Part shown: piece after piece, positions 44,629-53,438 of the stretch
Numbering within the stretch: the first letter of the stretch is position 1
Layout of the letters: every line of letters starts with the position of its first letter
Source: Rhodobacteraceae bacterium LMO-JJ12
GTDB lineage: Bacteria; Pseudomonadota; Alphaproteobacteria; Rhodobacterales; Rhodobacteraceae
DNA length: 64,000 nt
Assembly (NCBI GenBank): GCA_021555075.1
Contig: JAKGBX010000001.1
Coordinates: forward strand, 2,418,001-2,482,000
Direction of reading: 5' to 3'
Notes under the pieces: model-generated
What the model saw: the letters and a program-made list of their open reading frames with translations, nothing else
What the model was told of the DNA's origin: nothing
Database searches by the model: none
Translations under genes and position numbers: made by a program

Positions 44629-44687
44629 CTGCTGGACTCCTTCTGCCTCACCCGGCACAACTCAATCCCAAACCGAAAGTCACCGCA

Positions 44688-45509
44688 ATGCCTGAAAACG
44701 ACCTGATCCACGACCCCAAAGGCGGCCTGCCCCGCCTTCTTCAAATCATGCGCCGCCTGCGCGATCCACAGACCGGCTGCCCTTGGGACATCGAGCAAAC
44801 CTTCGACACCATCGCCCCCTACACGATCGAAGAAGCCTATGAAGTCGCCGATGCGATCGAACGTGAAGCGTGGGGCGACCTCAAGGGAGAATTGGGCGAT
44901 CTGCTTTTCCAATCAGTGTTTCACGCACAAATGGCCGAAGAGGCCGGGCTTTTCACCTTCAACGATGTTGCCGACACCATGTCCGACAAGATGGTGGCCC
45001 GCCATCCGCATGTTTTCGGCGACGAGAGCCGTGACAAATCTGCCGAACAACAAACTCGCGACTGGGAAACCATCAAAGCGGCCGAGCGCGCCGAAAAAGC
45101 CCAGCAAGGCGCGCTCGATGGCGTCGCCGTCGGCCTGCCCGCCCTCCTGCGGGCCCTCAAACTGCAAAAACGCGCCGCCCGCGTCGGGTTTGACTGGCCC
45201 ACCACTGACGAGGTGCTGGACAAGATCGTCGAAGAAGCCCGCGAACTGACCCAGGCCCGCGAGTCACTGACAAAAGCAGAAGTTTTCGAGGAATTCGGCG
45301 ACCTCCTCTTCGTTGTCGCCAATCTCGCCCGCCATCTCGAAATCGATCCCGAATCGGCCCTGCGCGCCGCCAACGCCAAATTTACTCGCCGTTTCGAACG
45401 CATCGAATCCCTGCTCGCCGAGCGTGGCAAAACCCCATCCGACAGCGATCTCGAAGAAATGGACTCTCTCTGGAACCAAGCCAAGCGCGAAGAAAAAAAC
45501 GCGCCCTAA
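44688..45509 (+). CDS. mazG: Nucleoside triphosphate pyrophosphohydrolase MazG
   Basis: 273 aa with two MazG repeats. The first has CPWDIEQTFDTIAPYTIEEA and EVADAIEREAWGDLKGELGD; the second has VGFDWPTTDEVLDKIVEEA and EEFGDLLFVVANLARHLEID. It hydrolyses (d)NTPs to NMP plus pyrophosphate, cleaning damaged nucleotides. It is divergent from the M20 pair. Confidence 0.93.
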   Translation: MPENDLIHDPKGGLPRLLQIMRRLRDPQTGCPWDIEQTFDTIAPYTIEEAYEVADAIEREAWGDLKGELGDLLFQSVFHAQMAEEAGLFTFNDVADTMSDKMVARHPHVFGDESRDKSAEQQTRDWETIKAAERAEKAQQGALDGVAVGLPALLRALKLQKRAARVGFDWPTTDEVLDKIVEEARELTQARESLTKAEVFEEFGDLLFVVANLARHLEIDPESALRAANAKFTRRFERIESLLAERGKTPSDSDLEEMDSLWNQAKREEKNAP

Positions 45510-45631
45510 GACCTCATGCGCTTCTCTGAAATGCGGCGCGCGACCGACCCGGCCTTCCCTTCAGTGTCGTCGCCCGGTCCTTTTGCGCGCAGTTCAGGTC
45601 AAAGCCGAGCGCTTCAATCGGCAATCCCATT

Positions 45632-45691
45632 GTTTCATCTTGCCAGAAATATCCCGGGGGTTCGGGGGCTGGCCCCCGATACTGCAAACAC
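45632..45691 (+). repeat. Dispersed intergenic repeat, copy 3 (with GC hairpin)
   Basis: TTTCATCTTGCC then AGAAATATCCCGGGGGTTC and a hairpin CGGGGGC-TG-GCCCCCG. It is 122 bases after mazG, so the hairpin may also end that transcript. Confidence 0.8.
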
Positions 45692-45715
45692 TCTGAATAA
45701 ACCCGACATCACCAC

Positions 45716-45746
45716 TCAGGTATTGACCTGATTAAATTGCTCAGGT
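45716..45746 (+). promoter_or_regulatory. Candidate operator: triple inverted/direct repeat before iron-type binding protein
   Basis: The six-base unit TCAGGT occurs at 45716, inverted (ACCTGA) at 45726 and again at 45741. A TTGACC -35 and a weak TTTAAG -10 (17 apart) overlap these units, so a regulator would block the promoter. An iron-responsive regulator is likely given the gene, but I cannot match a known consensus for certain. Confidence 0.5.
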
Positions 45747-45786
45747 TTAAGGTGGCCAACGGAAATCCAACGTCAGGAGAACACAA

Positions 45787-46791
45787 ATGTTCACCCGCCT
45801 TACTCTTTTCGCACTGCTCACTGCCACAGCTGCGCCCGCACTGGCCGACGAGGTAAACATCTATTCCTACCGTCAGCCCGAACTTCTGGCGCCGCTTACC
45901 GATGCGTTCACCGCCGAGACGGGCATCAAGGTCAATGTCGCGCATATGCAGCAAGGCATGGTCGAACGTCTCTCGGCCGAAGGCAGCCGCACTCCCGCCG
46001 ATCTGGTCTTTACTGTCGATATTGCTCGGCTCGGCTCAATCGTCGAAGCCGATCTGACCCAGCCCGTCGAGAGCGCCACGCTCAGCGCCAATATACCTGC
46101 GGCCTTTCACGACCCGGACGGCCACTGGTGGGGCCTGACAACGCGAGCACGCATCGCCTACGCCAGCAAGGAGCGCGTCCCGGAAGGCGAACTGACCACC
46201 TACGAAGACCTTGCCGATCCCAAGTGGAAAGGTCGGATTTGTACCCGTTCGGGAACGCACCCCTATAACGTGGCGCTGATCGCTGCCTACCTGCATCACC
46301 ACGGACCCGAGGCCACCAAAAGCTGGCTCGAAGGCGTAAAAGCCAATCTCGCGCGCAAGCCCCAGGGCAATGACCGCGCCCAGATCAAGGCCATATGGGC
46401 CGGCGAATGCGATATCGCCCTCGGCAACACCTATTACATGGGCGCCATGTTGAACGACGACGAACAAAAGGCATGGGCCGATTCCGTGCGACTCGACTTC
46501 CCGGTGTTCGAAGGCCACGGCACCCATGTGAACATCTCGGGCGTTGCGATGACCAAAGCGGCCCCCAACCGCGACAGCGCCCTTAAACTGATGGAATTCC
46601 TCTCCTCGCCCACGGCTCAGAAGATCTATGCCGAAGCGAATTTTGAATACCCTGTCGCACCGGGCACCTCCCCCGATCCGCTGGTCGCCAGTTGGGGCAG
46701 CTTCACACCGGACGACACCAACCTGATGGATCTCTCCAGCCTGCGTCCCGAAGCGCTGAAGCTGACCGAAGAAGTCGACTTCGACGGCTGA
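45787..46791 (+). CDS. Iron(III)-type ABC transporter substrate-binding protein (orphan)
   Basis: 334 aa. Signal peptide MFTRLTLFALLTATAAPALA, then the FbpA/AfuA-type fold with EVNIYSYRQPELLAPL, PADLVFTVDIARL, TYEDLADPKWKGRIC and GNTYYMGAM, which includes tyrosines used for ferric binding. It delivers iron to a permease that is not adjacent: no permease or ATPase gene follows, so it either works with a system elsewhere or is a remnant. AGGAG ribosome site. A repeat-rich candidate operator lies just upstream. Confidence 0.87.
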   Translation: MFTRLTLFALLTATAAPALADEVNIYSYRQPELLAPLTDAFTAETGIKVNVAHMQQGMVERLSAEGSRTPADLVFTVDIARLGSIVEADLTQPVESATLSANIPAAFHDPDGHWWGLTTRARIAYASKERVPEGELTTYEDLADPKWKGRICTRSGTHPYNVALIAAYLHHHGPEATKSWLEGVKANLARKPQGNDRAQIKAIWAGECDIALGNTYYMGAMLNDDEQKAWADSVRLDFPVFEGHGTHVNISGVAMTKAAPNRDSALKLMEFLSSPTAQKIYAEANFEYPVAPGTSPDPLVASWGSFTPDDTNLMDLSSLRPEALKLTEEVDFDG

Positions 46792-46928
46792 CCCCAGGCC
46801 AAGCAAGCTCTCTTCTTTGCGGGCGTCCTCGGGCGCCCGCATTCATTTTGGGCGGCGCCATCGCCTTTTGTCTGTATCTCTGTGCCCCGGCGCGCTAGGT
46901 CTGTGCAGAGCATCAGCAGGACCAAGCG

Positions 46929-47837
46929 ATGAACACGCAAACCACCGCGAAAATAGACGCCCTGCGCCGCCGCGCATTGGCCCAGATCATCTCGCCCCGC
47001 ACCGGCTACAAGGGGCGCGCCGAAATGATCGAGCTTGGCACCTTGGGCGATACCGCCCCCGAATTGCAGGAAACGCCCGTTTTCCTTGAAGCAACCGTTC
47101 TCGCCATCCTCGCCCGGGGCAAGGCACCGCGCCGCGCGCAAAAACCGCTCTACCGCCTGTTTCGCGCCCGCCTCGCCACCGGAGACGTCGAAAAATACCA
47201 GCAATTCGCGCAAGTCCTGAAATACGCTGTTCAAGATCCCGCCCAACTCGAAGGGCTGCACTTCCATTCCGCTTTCGGGTCGATGGACCAACAGGCAATC
47301 TGGGCTGATATCCGCTCTGTAATGCAGCGCCTCGCGGCCCTCGGCGGCGAAGCGTTCCTCAATTCCGGCACGCTTCTCGGGGCGGTGCGCGACAAGAGCC
47401 TGATCGCCCATGACGACGATGTTGATCTGGCCCTGCGGATTGAGGCGACCTCACCCACTGAGGCCGCCGCGCAATGGCGCGCAACCCGCAGCAAACTGCA
47501 AGACGCCGGGCTGCTCTCTGAGCGCCAACCCTCCAATCCAGCGACCATGAAACTCAAATCCGGCGGCACCTACAACATTGATCTCTTTCCCGCCTGGGTC
47601 AGTAACGAGGGCGTCCATGTCTACCCCCACACCGCTGGCGACCTTCGCGAGGATCAGGTCTTCCCGCTCATCACCTGCGACACCACCGGCCTGCCAATTC
47701 CACGTGACGCCAAGGCGATGCTGGCGGTGAACTACGGCGAAGGCTGGCGCCACCCCGACCCGGGCTACCAGTTCAACTGGGCCAAGGCCAATCGCCGCTT
47801 CGCCGCATTCAAGGACGCCCTGGAGCCGCAAGCCTGA
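46929..47837 (+). CDS. LicD-family-like nucleotidyltransferase/transferase
   Basis: 302 aa. The LicD/fukutin-type core is clear: FLNSGTLLGAVRDKSLIAHD followed by DDVDLALRIE, with DFP-like SGGTYNIDLFPAW further on. LicD proteins add phosphocholine or other phosphodiester groups to surface glycans, but the flanking genes are unrelated to polysaccharide synthesis. The first 130 residues are not recognised. A predicted role in modifying an envelope component is inference. Confidence 0.65.
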   Translation: MNTQTTAKIDALRRRALAQIISPRTGYKGRAEMIELGTLGDTAPELQETPVFLEATVLAILARGKAPRRAQKPLYRLFRARLATGDVEKYQQFAQVLKYAVQDPAQLEGLHFHSAFGSMDQQAIWADIRSVMQRLAALGGEAFLNSGTLLGAVRDKSLIAHDDDVDLALRIEATSPTEAAAQWRATRSKLQDAGLLSERQPSNPATMKLKSGGTYNIDLFPAWVSNEGVHVYPHTAGDLREDQVFPLITCDTTGLPIPRDAKAMLAVNYGEGWRHPDPGYQFNWAKANRRFAAFKDALEPQA

Positions 47838-47940
47838 CTGCGCCCGCCCGCCGTCGGGTATCAAAGCCATATCCCCGCGCCCTTGCATCTCTTGCCCGCC
47901 TCGCACAAAAACGTGGCACGCCCCGCAAAAGGAGTCCCCC

Positions 47941-48882
47941 ATGCCGCCGCGCAAGATCATCATAGACACCGATCCGGGGCAGGACGATGCCGTGGCAATC
48001 CTTCTGGCGCTCGCCTCTCCGCAAGAGATCGAGATCGTCGGTATCACCTGCGTTGCCGGTAATGTGCCGCTGGCATTGACGTCAAAAAATGCCCGTATTA
48101 TCTGTGAGTTGGCGGGGAAACCTGATGTAAAGGTCTATGCCGGCTGTGACCGCCCCTTGGGCCGTGACCTGGTCACGGCCGAACATGTGCACGGCAAATC
48201 CGGCTTGGACGGCCCCGATCTGCCCGATCCAAAAATGCCGCTGCAAGACACCCACGCGGTCGATTTCATCATCGACACATTGCGCGCCCATGAGCCCGGC
48301 ACGATCACCCTCTGCCCCCTCGGACCACTTACAAACATCGCAATGGCGTTTGAGAAATCGCCCGACATCATGGAACGTGTGGCCGAGATCGTGCTGATGG
48401 GCGGCGCCTATTTCGAAGTCGGCAACATCACGCCCGCCGCCGAGTTCAACATCTATGTCGACCCGCAGGCCGCGAATATCGTGTTCAATTCCGGCGCCCC
48501 GATCACCGTGATGCCGCTCGACGTGACCCACAAGGCGCTGGTGACCAAGCCACGCAACGACGCCTTTCGCGCGCTTGCCACACCGGTTGGCATTGCCGTC
48601 GCCCAGATGACCGATTTTTTTGAACGTTTCGACAAACAAAAATATGGCTCCGAAGGCGCCCCGCTGCATGACCCCTGTGTCACCGCCTACCTGCTACAGC
48701 CCTCCCTCTTCTCGGGCCGGTTCATCAATGTCGAGATCGAAACCCACTCCGAACTCACCATGGGCATGACCGTGGCCGACTGGTGGGGCGTCACGGGTCG
48801 CACCCCCAACGCCACTTTCATGGGCGATCTCGACGCTGACGGCTTCTTCGCACTTCTCACCGAGCGACTGGCCCGACTATGA
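47941..48882 (+). CDS. Inosine-uridine preferring nucleoside hydrolase
   Basis: 313 aa. N-terminal aspartate cluster IIIDTDPGQDDAVAILLAL, then LCPLGPLTNIA and GGAYFEVGNITPAAEFNI. It splits the N-glycosidic bond of nucleosides to base and ribose in nucleoside salvage. AAGGAG ribosome site precedes the ATG. Its stop overlaps the ATG of a 57-residue reading frame. Confidence 0.93.
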   Translation: MPPRKIIIDTDPGQDDAVAILLALASPQEIEIVGITCVAGNVPLALTSKNARIICELAGKPDVKVYAGCDRPLGRDLVTAEHVHGKSGLDGPDLPDPKMPLQDTHAVDFIIDTLRAHEPGTITLCPLGPLTNIAMAFEKSPDIMERVAEIVLMGGAYFEVGNITPAAEFNIYVDPQAANIVFNSGAPITVMPLDVTHKALVTKPRNDAFRALATPVGIAVAQMTDFFERFDKQKYGSEGAPLHDPCVTAYLLQPSLFSGRFINVEIETHSELTMGMTVADWWGVTGRTPNATFMGDLDADGFFALLTERLARL

Positions 48883-49052
48883 ACATGCGCACGCCATACC
48901 GGATGATCCGCGCTGATCAGACCGGGATGCAAATCTTCTCTACCGTAGGCAGCGCCACCGACGGCGGCACCAAACGCGCCCATTGCGCCACCCTTCGCCT
49001 CCTTCCTGGCAATCCCGCCGACATTTCCCCTCCCAAGGAGCCCCGACCATGA
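48879..49052 (+). CDS. Possible small coupled ORF, 57 aa, unknown
   Basis: Runs from an ATG overlapping the nucleoside hydrolase stop to a TGA overlapping the ATG of the acetyltransferase, so it is flanked at both ends by ATGA junctions. The protein starts MNMRTPYRMIRADQTG. It resembles no family I know. It could be a real coupled peptide or simply a frame left between tight genes. Confidence 0.35.
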   Translation: MNMRTPYRMIRADQTGMQIFSTVGSATDGGTKRAHCATLRLLPGNPADISPPKEPRP

Positions 49053-49495
49053 GCAGCCTGCATCTCGCCCGCCCCGAAGATCTGGAAAAACTGTTGCCGC
49101 TGGTTGCCGCCTTTCACGCTTTCATGGGCATCGAACAATCTGATCAGGCCCGCCGGGCCGCGCTCATGCCGCTGCTAGAGGGCACACCGCATGGCGTGGC
49201 CTATCTGGTGGGCCCGCGGGTGTCGCCGGTGGGCTATATCGTGGTCTCTTTCGGCTACTCGGTCGAACTTGGCGGCCTCGATGGCTTCATTGACGAATTC
49301 TTCATCCGCGAAAAGGTACGCCGACGCGGCATGGGCTCAGAAGTGCTGCTCACCCTGCTGCCCGCGCTGGAAAGCCACGGGGTCAAGGCCCTGCACCTCG
49401 AAGTCGGTCGCGATAACGCAAGCGCACGCCGCCTTTACGAACGCGCCGGTTTCAAATCACGCGAAACCTACCACCTGATGACCCGCACAGCCTGA
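49049..49495 (+). CDS. GNAT-family N-acetyltransferase
   Basis: 148 aa with start 49049 after AAGGAG. GNAT core: EFFIREKVRRRGMGSEVL (acetyl-CoA loop R-R-x-G-M-G) and ARRLYERAGFK. It transfers an acetyl group to an unknown amine. Likely in one unit with the nucleoside hydrolase. Confidence 0.88.
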   Translation: MSSLHLARPEDLEKLLPLVAAFHAFMGIEQSDQARRAALMPLLEGTPHGVAYLVGPRVSPVGYIVVSFGYSVELGGLDGFIDEFFIREKVRRRGMGSEVLLTLLPALESHGVKALHLEVGRDNASARRLYERAGFKSRETYHLMTRTA

Positions 49496-49507
49496 GCGCA
49501 CCCTCCC

Positions 49508-49561
49508 TTCATCTTGCCGGAAATATCCCGGGGAGCGCGAGGGGCTGGCCCCTCGCTCCTG
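49508..49561 (+). repeat. Dispersed intergenic repeat, copy 4 (with GC hairpin)
   Basis: TTCATCTTGCC then GGAAATATCCCGGGG and an eight-base hairpin CGAGGGGC-TG-GCCCCTCG. It lies between the acetyltransferase stop and SelO. Confidence 0.8.
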
Positions 49562-49617
49562 CCCCAGCCGCGCTCCAGCCCTCTGGAAATCATGCAAACC
49601 AAGGTTATATTTACCCC

Positions 49618-51036
49618 ATGACCCTGCACATCCCCTTCACCAACAGCTACGGCACCCTTCCGCCTCGCTTTTTCACCCGCCAGCCCGCCACGCCTGTTGC
49701 CGCGCCACAGCTCATTGCCTTCAACGGTCGGCTGGCCCGCGATCTTGGCATCTCATGCGCGCCTGATGACGACCTTGCGCGCGTCTTCTCAGGCAACGAA
49801 ATTCCTCAGGGCGCCGACCCGATGGCCCAGGCCTATGCCGGCCACCAATTTGGCGGCTTCTCACCACAGCTCGGCGACGGGCGCGCGCTCTTGCTGGGCG
49901 AGGTGCAGGACAGCAGCGGCAAACGCTTCGATATTCAACTCAAAGGTTCGGGCCGCACACCCTATTCACGCGGCGGCGATGGCCGCGCCTGGCTCGGCCC
50001 GGTGTTGCGCGAATATGTGGTCTCCGAGGCAATGGCCGCGCTGAACATCCCCACCACCCGCGCACTGGCCGCCGTCAGCACGGGCGAGCATCTGATGCGC
50101 GAGACCGAACTGCCCGGCGCCATCCTCACCCGCGTAGCCTCCAGCCACATCCGCGTCGGTACGTTCGAGTATTTCGCTGCCCGTGGCGACCGCGAGGCCC
50201 TGCAAGCCCTCTTCGACTATACCCGCGCGCGCCATTACCCAACCGCCGAAACCCCGACCGATCTGCTCTCCGGCGTGATCGACCGACAAGCCGCACTTGT
50301 GGCCGACTGGAGCGCCGTGGGCTTCATCCACGGCGTGATGAACACCGACAACACCACGCTTTCGGGCGAAACCATCGACTACGGGCCCTGCGCCTTCATT
50401 GATCACTATCACCCGCAAACCGTGTTTTCCTCAATCGACCAATTCGGGCGCTATGCCTATGACAACCAGACAAAAATCATCGTCTGGAATATGGTCCAAC
50501 TGGCCAACGCGCTGGTGCCGCTCTGTGACGACACTGACAAGGCGGTCGAAGACTTCACCGCCCTGATACAAGCCATGCCCGCCCGCGTCGAAGCCGAATG
50601 GCTGGCGCGGTTTGCCGCCAAGATCGGCATCACAACCGCGCGCGACGGCGATACCGCCCTGATCACCGACCTGCTTGACCTGATGGCCGCCGACGGCGCC
50701 GATTTCACCAATACGTTCCGCGCCCTCGGCACTGCAAAAGCCCGTGATCAATTCACCGACCGCGCCGCCTTTGATAGCTGGAACACCCGCTGGCAGTCCC
50801 GTCTAAAAGAAGAACCCGACCCTGAAAACCTCATGCGCGCCACCAACCCGTTTGTGATCCCGCGCAACCACCGGATCGAAGCGATGATCGAGGCCGCCGT
50901 GGCCGGCGATTTCGCCCTGTTCCACCGGCTCAACGCGGTGCTCGCCAAACCGTTTGAGGATCAACCCGACGCACAGGATCTCACCCGCCCGCCAGAACCG
51001 CACGAGCGCGTCGAAAACACTTTCTGCGGCACCTGA
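49618..51036 (+). CDS. selO: Protein adenylyltransferase SelO (YdiU)
   Basis: 472 aa pseudokinase fold. FQLKGSGRTPYSRGGDGRAW-type segment (IQLKGSGRTPYSRGG), VLREYVVSEAMAAL, GFIHGVMNTDN and YGPCAFIDHY are present. SelO AMPylates target proteins in redox stress. The end has a single Cys in NTFCGT in place of the selenocysteine of animal forms. Single gene; the short repeat follows it. Confidence 0.93.
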   Translation: MTLHIPFTNSYGTLPPRFFTRQPATPVAAPQLIAFNGRLARDLGISCAPDDDLARVFSGNEIPQGADPMAQAYAGHQFGGFSPQLGDGRALLLGEVQDSSGKRFDIQLKGSGRTPYSRGGDGRAWLGPVLREYVVSEAMAALNIPTTRALAAVSTGEHLMRETELPGAILTRVASSHIRVGTFEYFAARGDREALQALFDYTRARHYPTAETPTDLLSGVIDRQAALVADWSAVGFIHGVMNTDNTTLSGETIDYGPCAFIDHYHPQTVFSSIDQFGRYAYDNQTKIIVWNMVQLANALVPLCDDTDKAVEDFTALIQAMPARVEAEWLARFAAKIGITTARDGDTALITDLLDLMAADGADFTNTFRALGTAKARDQFTDRAAFDSWNTRWQSRLKEEPDPENLMRATNPFVIPRNHRIEAMIEAAVAGDFALFHRLNAVLAKPFEDQPDAQDLTRPPEPHERVENTFCGT

Positions 51037-51064
51037 GGCCCGAAACTCCGGGCACCCGCCCTAC

Positions 51065-51091
51065 CTTCATCTTGCCGAAAATATCCAAATT
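51065..51091 (+). repeat. Dispersed intergenic repeat, copy 5 (short form)
   Basis: TTCATCTTGCC then GAAAATATCC, no GC hairpin. It follows SelO and precedes the convergent EamA gene. Confidence 0.75.
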
Positions 51092-51129
51092 TCCACGCCG
51101 CGATGCACACCGCCTCCGGGGCGAACACC

Positions 51130-52017
51130 TCACCGGCGACGATTGATCAACGTAATCCCCAGCGCCACCAGAATAAGCCCTCCGATAATCTCGGCCCCGA
51201 TCGCCTCGCCCAGCATTAGCCAGCCCAGCGCGACACCAAAAACTGGCGACAGGAACGAAAACGAGGCCACCCCCGAAGCGGGATAGCGCTTGAGCAGGAA
51301 GAACCAGAAAAGATAGCCGAAACTGGCAATCGCCAGCGTCTGGAACGCCAATGCGGCCCAATGGATCGGCTCCAACTCACGTATGAATGGCCCGAAAAAC
51401 GGCGAGACCGCCATAAGCAGAACCGCCGAAATCACCAACTGGCTGAACAGCTGCATCTCGGGCGCGACCCGTTCAAGCGGCGTGACGCGCACGACAATGG
51501 CGATCCCGGCCCATGAAATCGCCGCCAGCAGCGCCAGAATATCACCTGACAGGCTCGCCTCTCCGCTCCCCCGATCCATCATCACCCAGGCCACCCCGAG
51601 CATCGCCAGCAACAATCCCAAGCCACGCACCGCGTTGAGCCGTTCCCCCGGAAGCATGATATGCGCCGTAAGGCCCACGAAAATCGGCATGGAGTAAAAG
51701 ATGACCGAGGCCCGCCCCACCCCGGTGCGATCCAGCGCCAGATAGAGAAACACGAACTCGACCGTAAACAGCAACCCCAGCGCTATTGCCCCGGCCCAGG
51801 CTTCGCGCGGCAAGACAAAGGGAATGCCGCGCAGTCGCATCCAGAGCCAGATCGCTGCGCAGGCCCCGACCGATCGCAACCCCGCAAGGAACACTGGCTG
51901 AAACCCATCCGTCGAGACCTTGATCACCACCTGGTTGAAACCAAGCAGCACGGCAAAAGCCAACAGCGCCAGAACACCCGCAGTGTCAATTTTATCAAGC
52001 CGTTCCATAGCCGCCAT
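51130..52017 (-). CDS. EamA/DMT-family transporter
   Basis: 295 aa, about ten membrane helices in two EamA repeats (start VLALLAFAVLLGFNQVVIKV; repeat 2 begins about ILALLAAISWAGIAIVV). Exports or imports small metabolites; substrate unknown. An upstream in-frame GTG at 52035 is an alternative start. Confidence 0.85.
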   Translation of the reverse strand: MAAMERLDKIDTAGVLALLAFAVLLGFNQVVIKVSTDGFQPVFLAGLRSVGACAAIWLWMRLRGIPFVLPREAWAGAIALGLLFTVEFVFLYLALDRTGVGRASVIFYSMPIFVGLTAHIMLPGERLNAVRGLGLLLAMLGVAWVMMDRGSGEASLSGDILALLAAISWAGIAIVVRVTPLERVAPEMQLFSQLVISAVLLMAVSPFFGPFIRELEPIHWAALAFQTLAIASFGYLFWFFLLKRYPASGVASFSFLSPVFGVALGWLMLGEAIGAEIIGGLILVALGITLINRRR

Positions 52018-52041
52018 AAAGGTGGCATGGCGCACACAAGG

Positions 52042-52701
52042 TCAATCCTCTCCGTTGCGTCGCGACCGCGCGTTCAGGCGCCGGAAAAGCTTCGGATTGC
52101 GCTGCACGAAATCGTCGATAACCCTCGGCAGACCGATCCGTTCACGCCCCTTGAGATAACCATACCCGGCAGCAGCCCCCAAAATCGCTCCCCCCATGTC
52201 GATGATCAGATCCTTCATCGTATCGACCAGCCCGGATTTCTGCATGTTGAAGTCAAACAGCTGATCCATGCCGAATTCGAAAATTTCCCACATCGCCCCA
52301 ATGGCCAGCGCAAAGCAGAAAGCAAAAAACGCCACCGCAGCAGGAGGGGCGGCAAACTTGTCACCCTGAAACATCATGAAGACGAGAACAAACCCGATCA
52401 GCCCAAAGCCCACGGCGCTGCCACCGTGCATCAGCATGTCCCACCACCAGAAGCGCGTGTAAAAACCATACACTTCGCCAAGCAGAAGCGTGCCGCCGAC
52501 AAAGAGCACCACCGCCAACATGAACGAAGACGGCACATGGATCTGCGCCCATCGCGCCACCACCACAGGTGCCAGCGACAGCGACAGAGTGGCAAGTGCG
52601 ATGAAAAGCAGCGACAATTCCCACTGGATCAACGCATCCGCCGCTATAATAAGCAATGCGGCCCAAACCAGCTTGGTAAGGACAGATTGATCGCGTAACA
52701 C
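52042..52701 (-). CDS. Membrane protein of YjdF/DUF2238 type
   Basis: 219 aa from GTG 52701 (an earlier ATG at 52767 would overlap the divergent EEP gene by 28 bases). Six membrane segments with the family pattern WWWDMLMHGGSAVGFG, GAMWEIFEFGMD and DTMKDLIIDMGGAILG. Conserved Asp, His and Glu could bind metal. Function unknown; 24 bases upstream of the EamA gene, so probably cotranscribed. Confidence 0.75.
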   Translation of the reverse strand: MLRDQSVLTKLVWAALLIIAADALIQWELSLLFIALATLSLSLAPVVVARWAQIHVPSSFMLAVVLFVGGTLLLGEVYGFYTRFWWWDMLMHGGSAVGFGLIGFVLVFMMFQGDKFAAPPAAVAFFAFCFALAIGAMWEIFEFGMDQLFDFNMQKSGLVDTMKDLIIDMGGAILGAAAGYGYLKGRERIGLPRVIDDFVQRNPKLFRRLNARSRRNGED

Positions 52702-52739
52702 TTTGTGAAAACCCCGCTTAGCATATCTATATAGATCCC

Positions 52740-53438
52740 ATGAAGGCACCCGGTTTGAGAATTGCAAGCTACAACCTGCAGAAATGCGTCGGCCTTGACC
52801 TTCGACGCAGGCCGGATCGTTCGCTTCAAGTCATAAATGCGCTTGGCGCGCAGGTGGTGGTATTGCAAGAGGCCGACAAACGCTTGGCCCCCCGCCCCGC
52901 CGCGTTGCCCCATGAAATGGCCGAGGCCGACGGCTGGCAGGTGGCGCATTTCGGCGAGCCGGGAGGATCGCTTGGCTGGCACGGCAACGCAATGCTGTTC
53001 AGCCCCGAGGTTTCGATGCTGCGCGGCACGCATCTCTCCTTGCCGGGTCTGGAACCGCGCGGCGCCATTCTCGCCGAGCTTGAAACATCCTTCGGCCCGA
53101 TGCGGGTGATCGGTGTTCATCTTGGGCTGATCCGGCGCTACCGTCTGTTGCAACTGGCCGCGATCACCCGCCACCTCAGAACCCTTCCGCAACTGCCCAC
53201 GGTGCTGGCCGGGGATTTCAACGAATGGGGACCGGCGCGCGCGCTCGACAACGTCACACCGGGGCTCGAAATTCTCGCCGAACGGCCCAGCTTCCCCTCG
53301 CCGCGCCCGGTGGCCGCATTGGATCGTTTCGCGCTGAGCGCTGAACTGCGCGCGCGCGCGCATGGAACCCACAACGCCTCCCCCGCGCGCGTGGCCTCAG
53401 ACCACCTACCGGTCTGGGTCGACCTCGAACACGTCTGA
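52740..53438 (+). CDS. Endonuclease/exonuclease/phosphatase (EEP) family protein 2
   Basis: 232 aa. IASYNLQKCVGLD at the start, VVVLQEAD with the metal Glu, GVHLGLI, VLAGDFNEWG and ASDHLPVWVDLE with the catalytic His. Small form of the EEP fold. Divergent with the YjdF-type gene. Substrate unknown; such proteins beside lipid genes sometimes act on phospholipids, but no such gene is adjacent. Confidence 0.85.
   Translation: MKAPGLRIASYNLQKCVGLDLRRRPDRSLQVINALGAQVVVLQEADKRLAPRPAALPHEMAEADGWQVAHFGEPGGSLGWHGNAMLFSPEVSMLRGTHLSLPGLEPRGAILAELETSFGPMRVIGVHLGLIRRYRLLQLAAITRHLRTLPQLPTVLAGDFNEWGPARALDNVTPGLEILAERPSFPSPRPVAALDRFALSAELRARAHGTHNASPARVASDHLPVWVDLEHV

Noticed and set aside
43036-44706. 556-aa open frame on plus opposite the two M20 genes
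   Set aside because: It is antisense to two well supported amidohydrolases, full of His/Arg/Pro-rich low-complexity sequence with no motif; a product of high GC.
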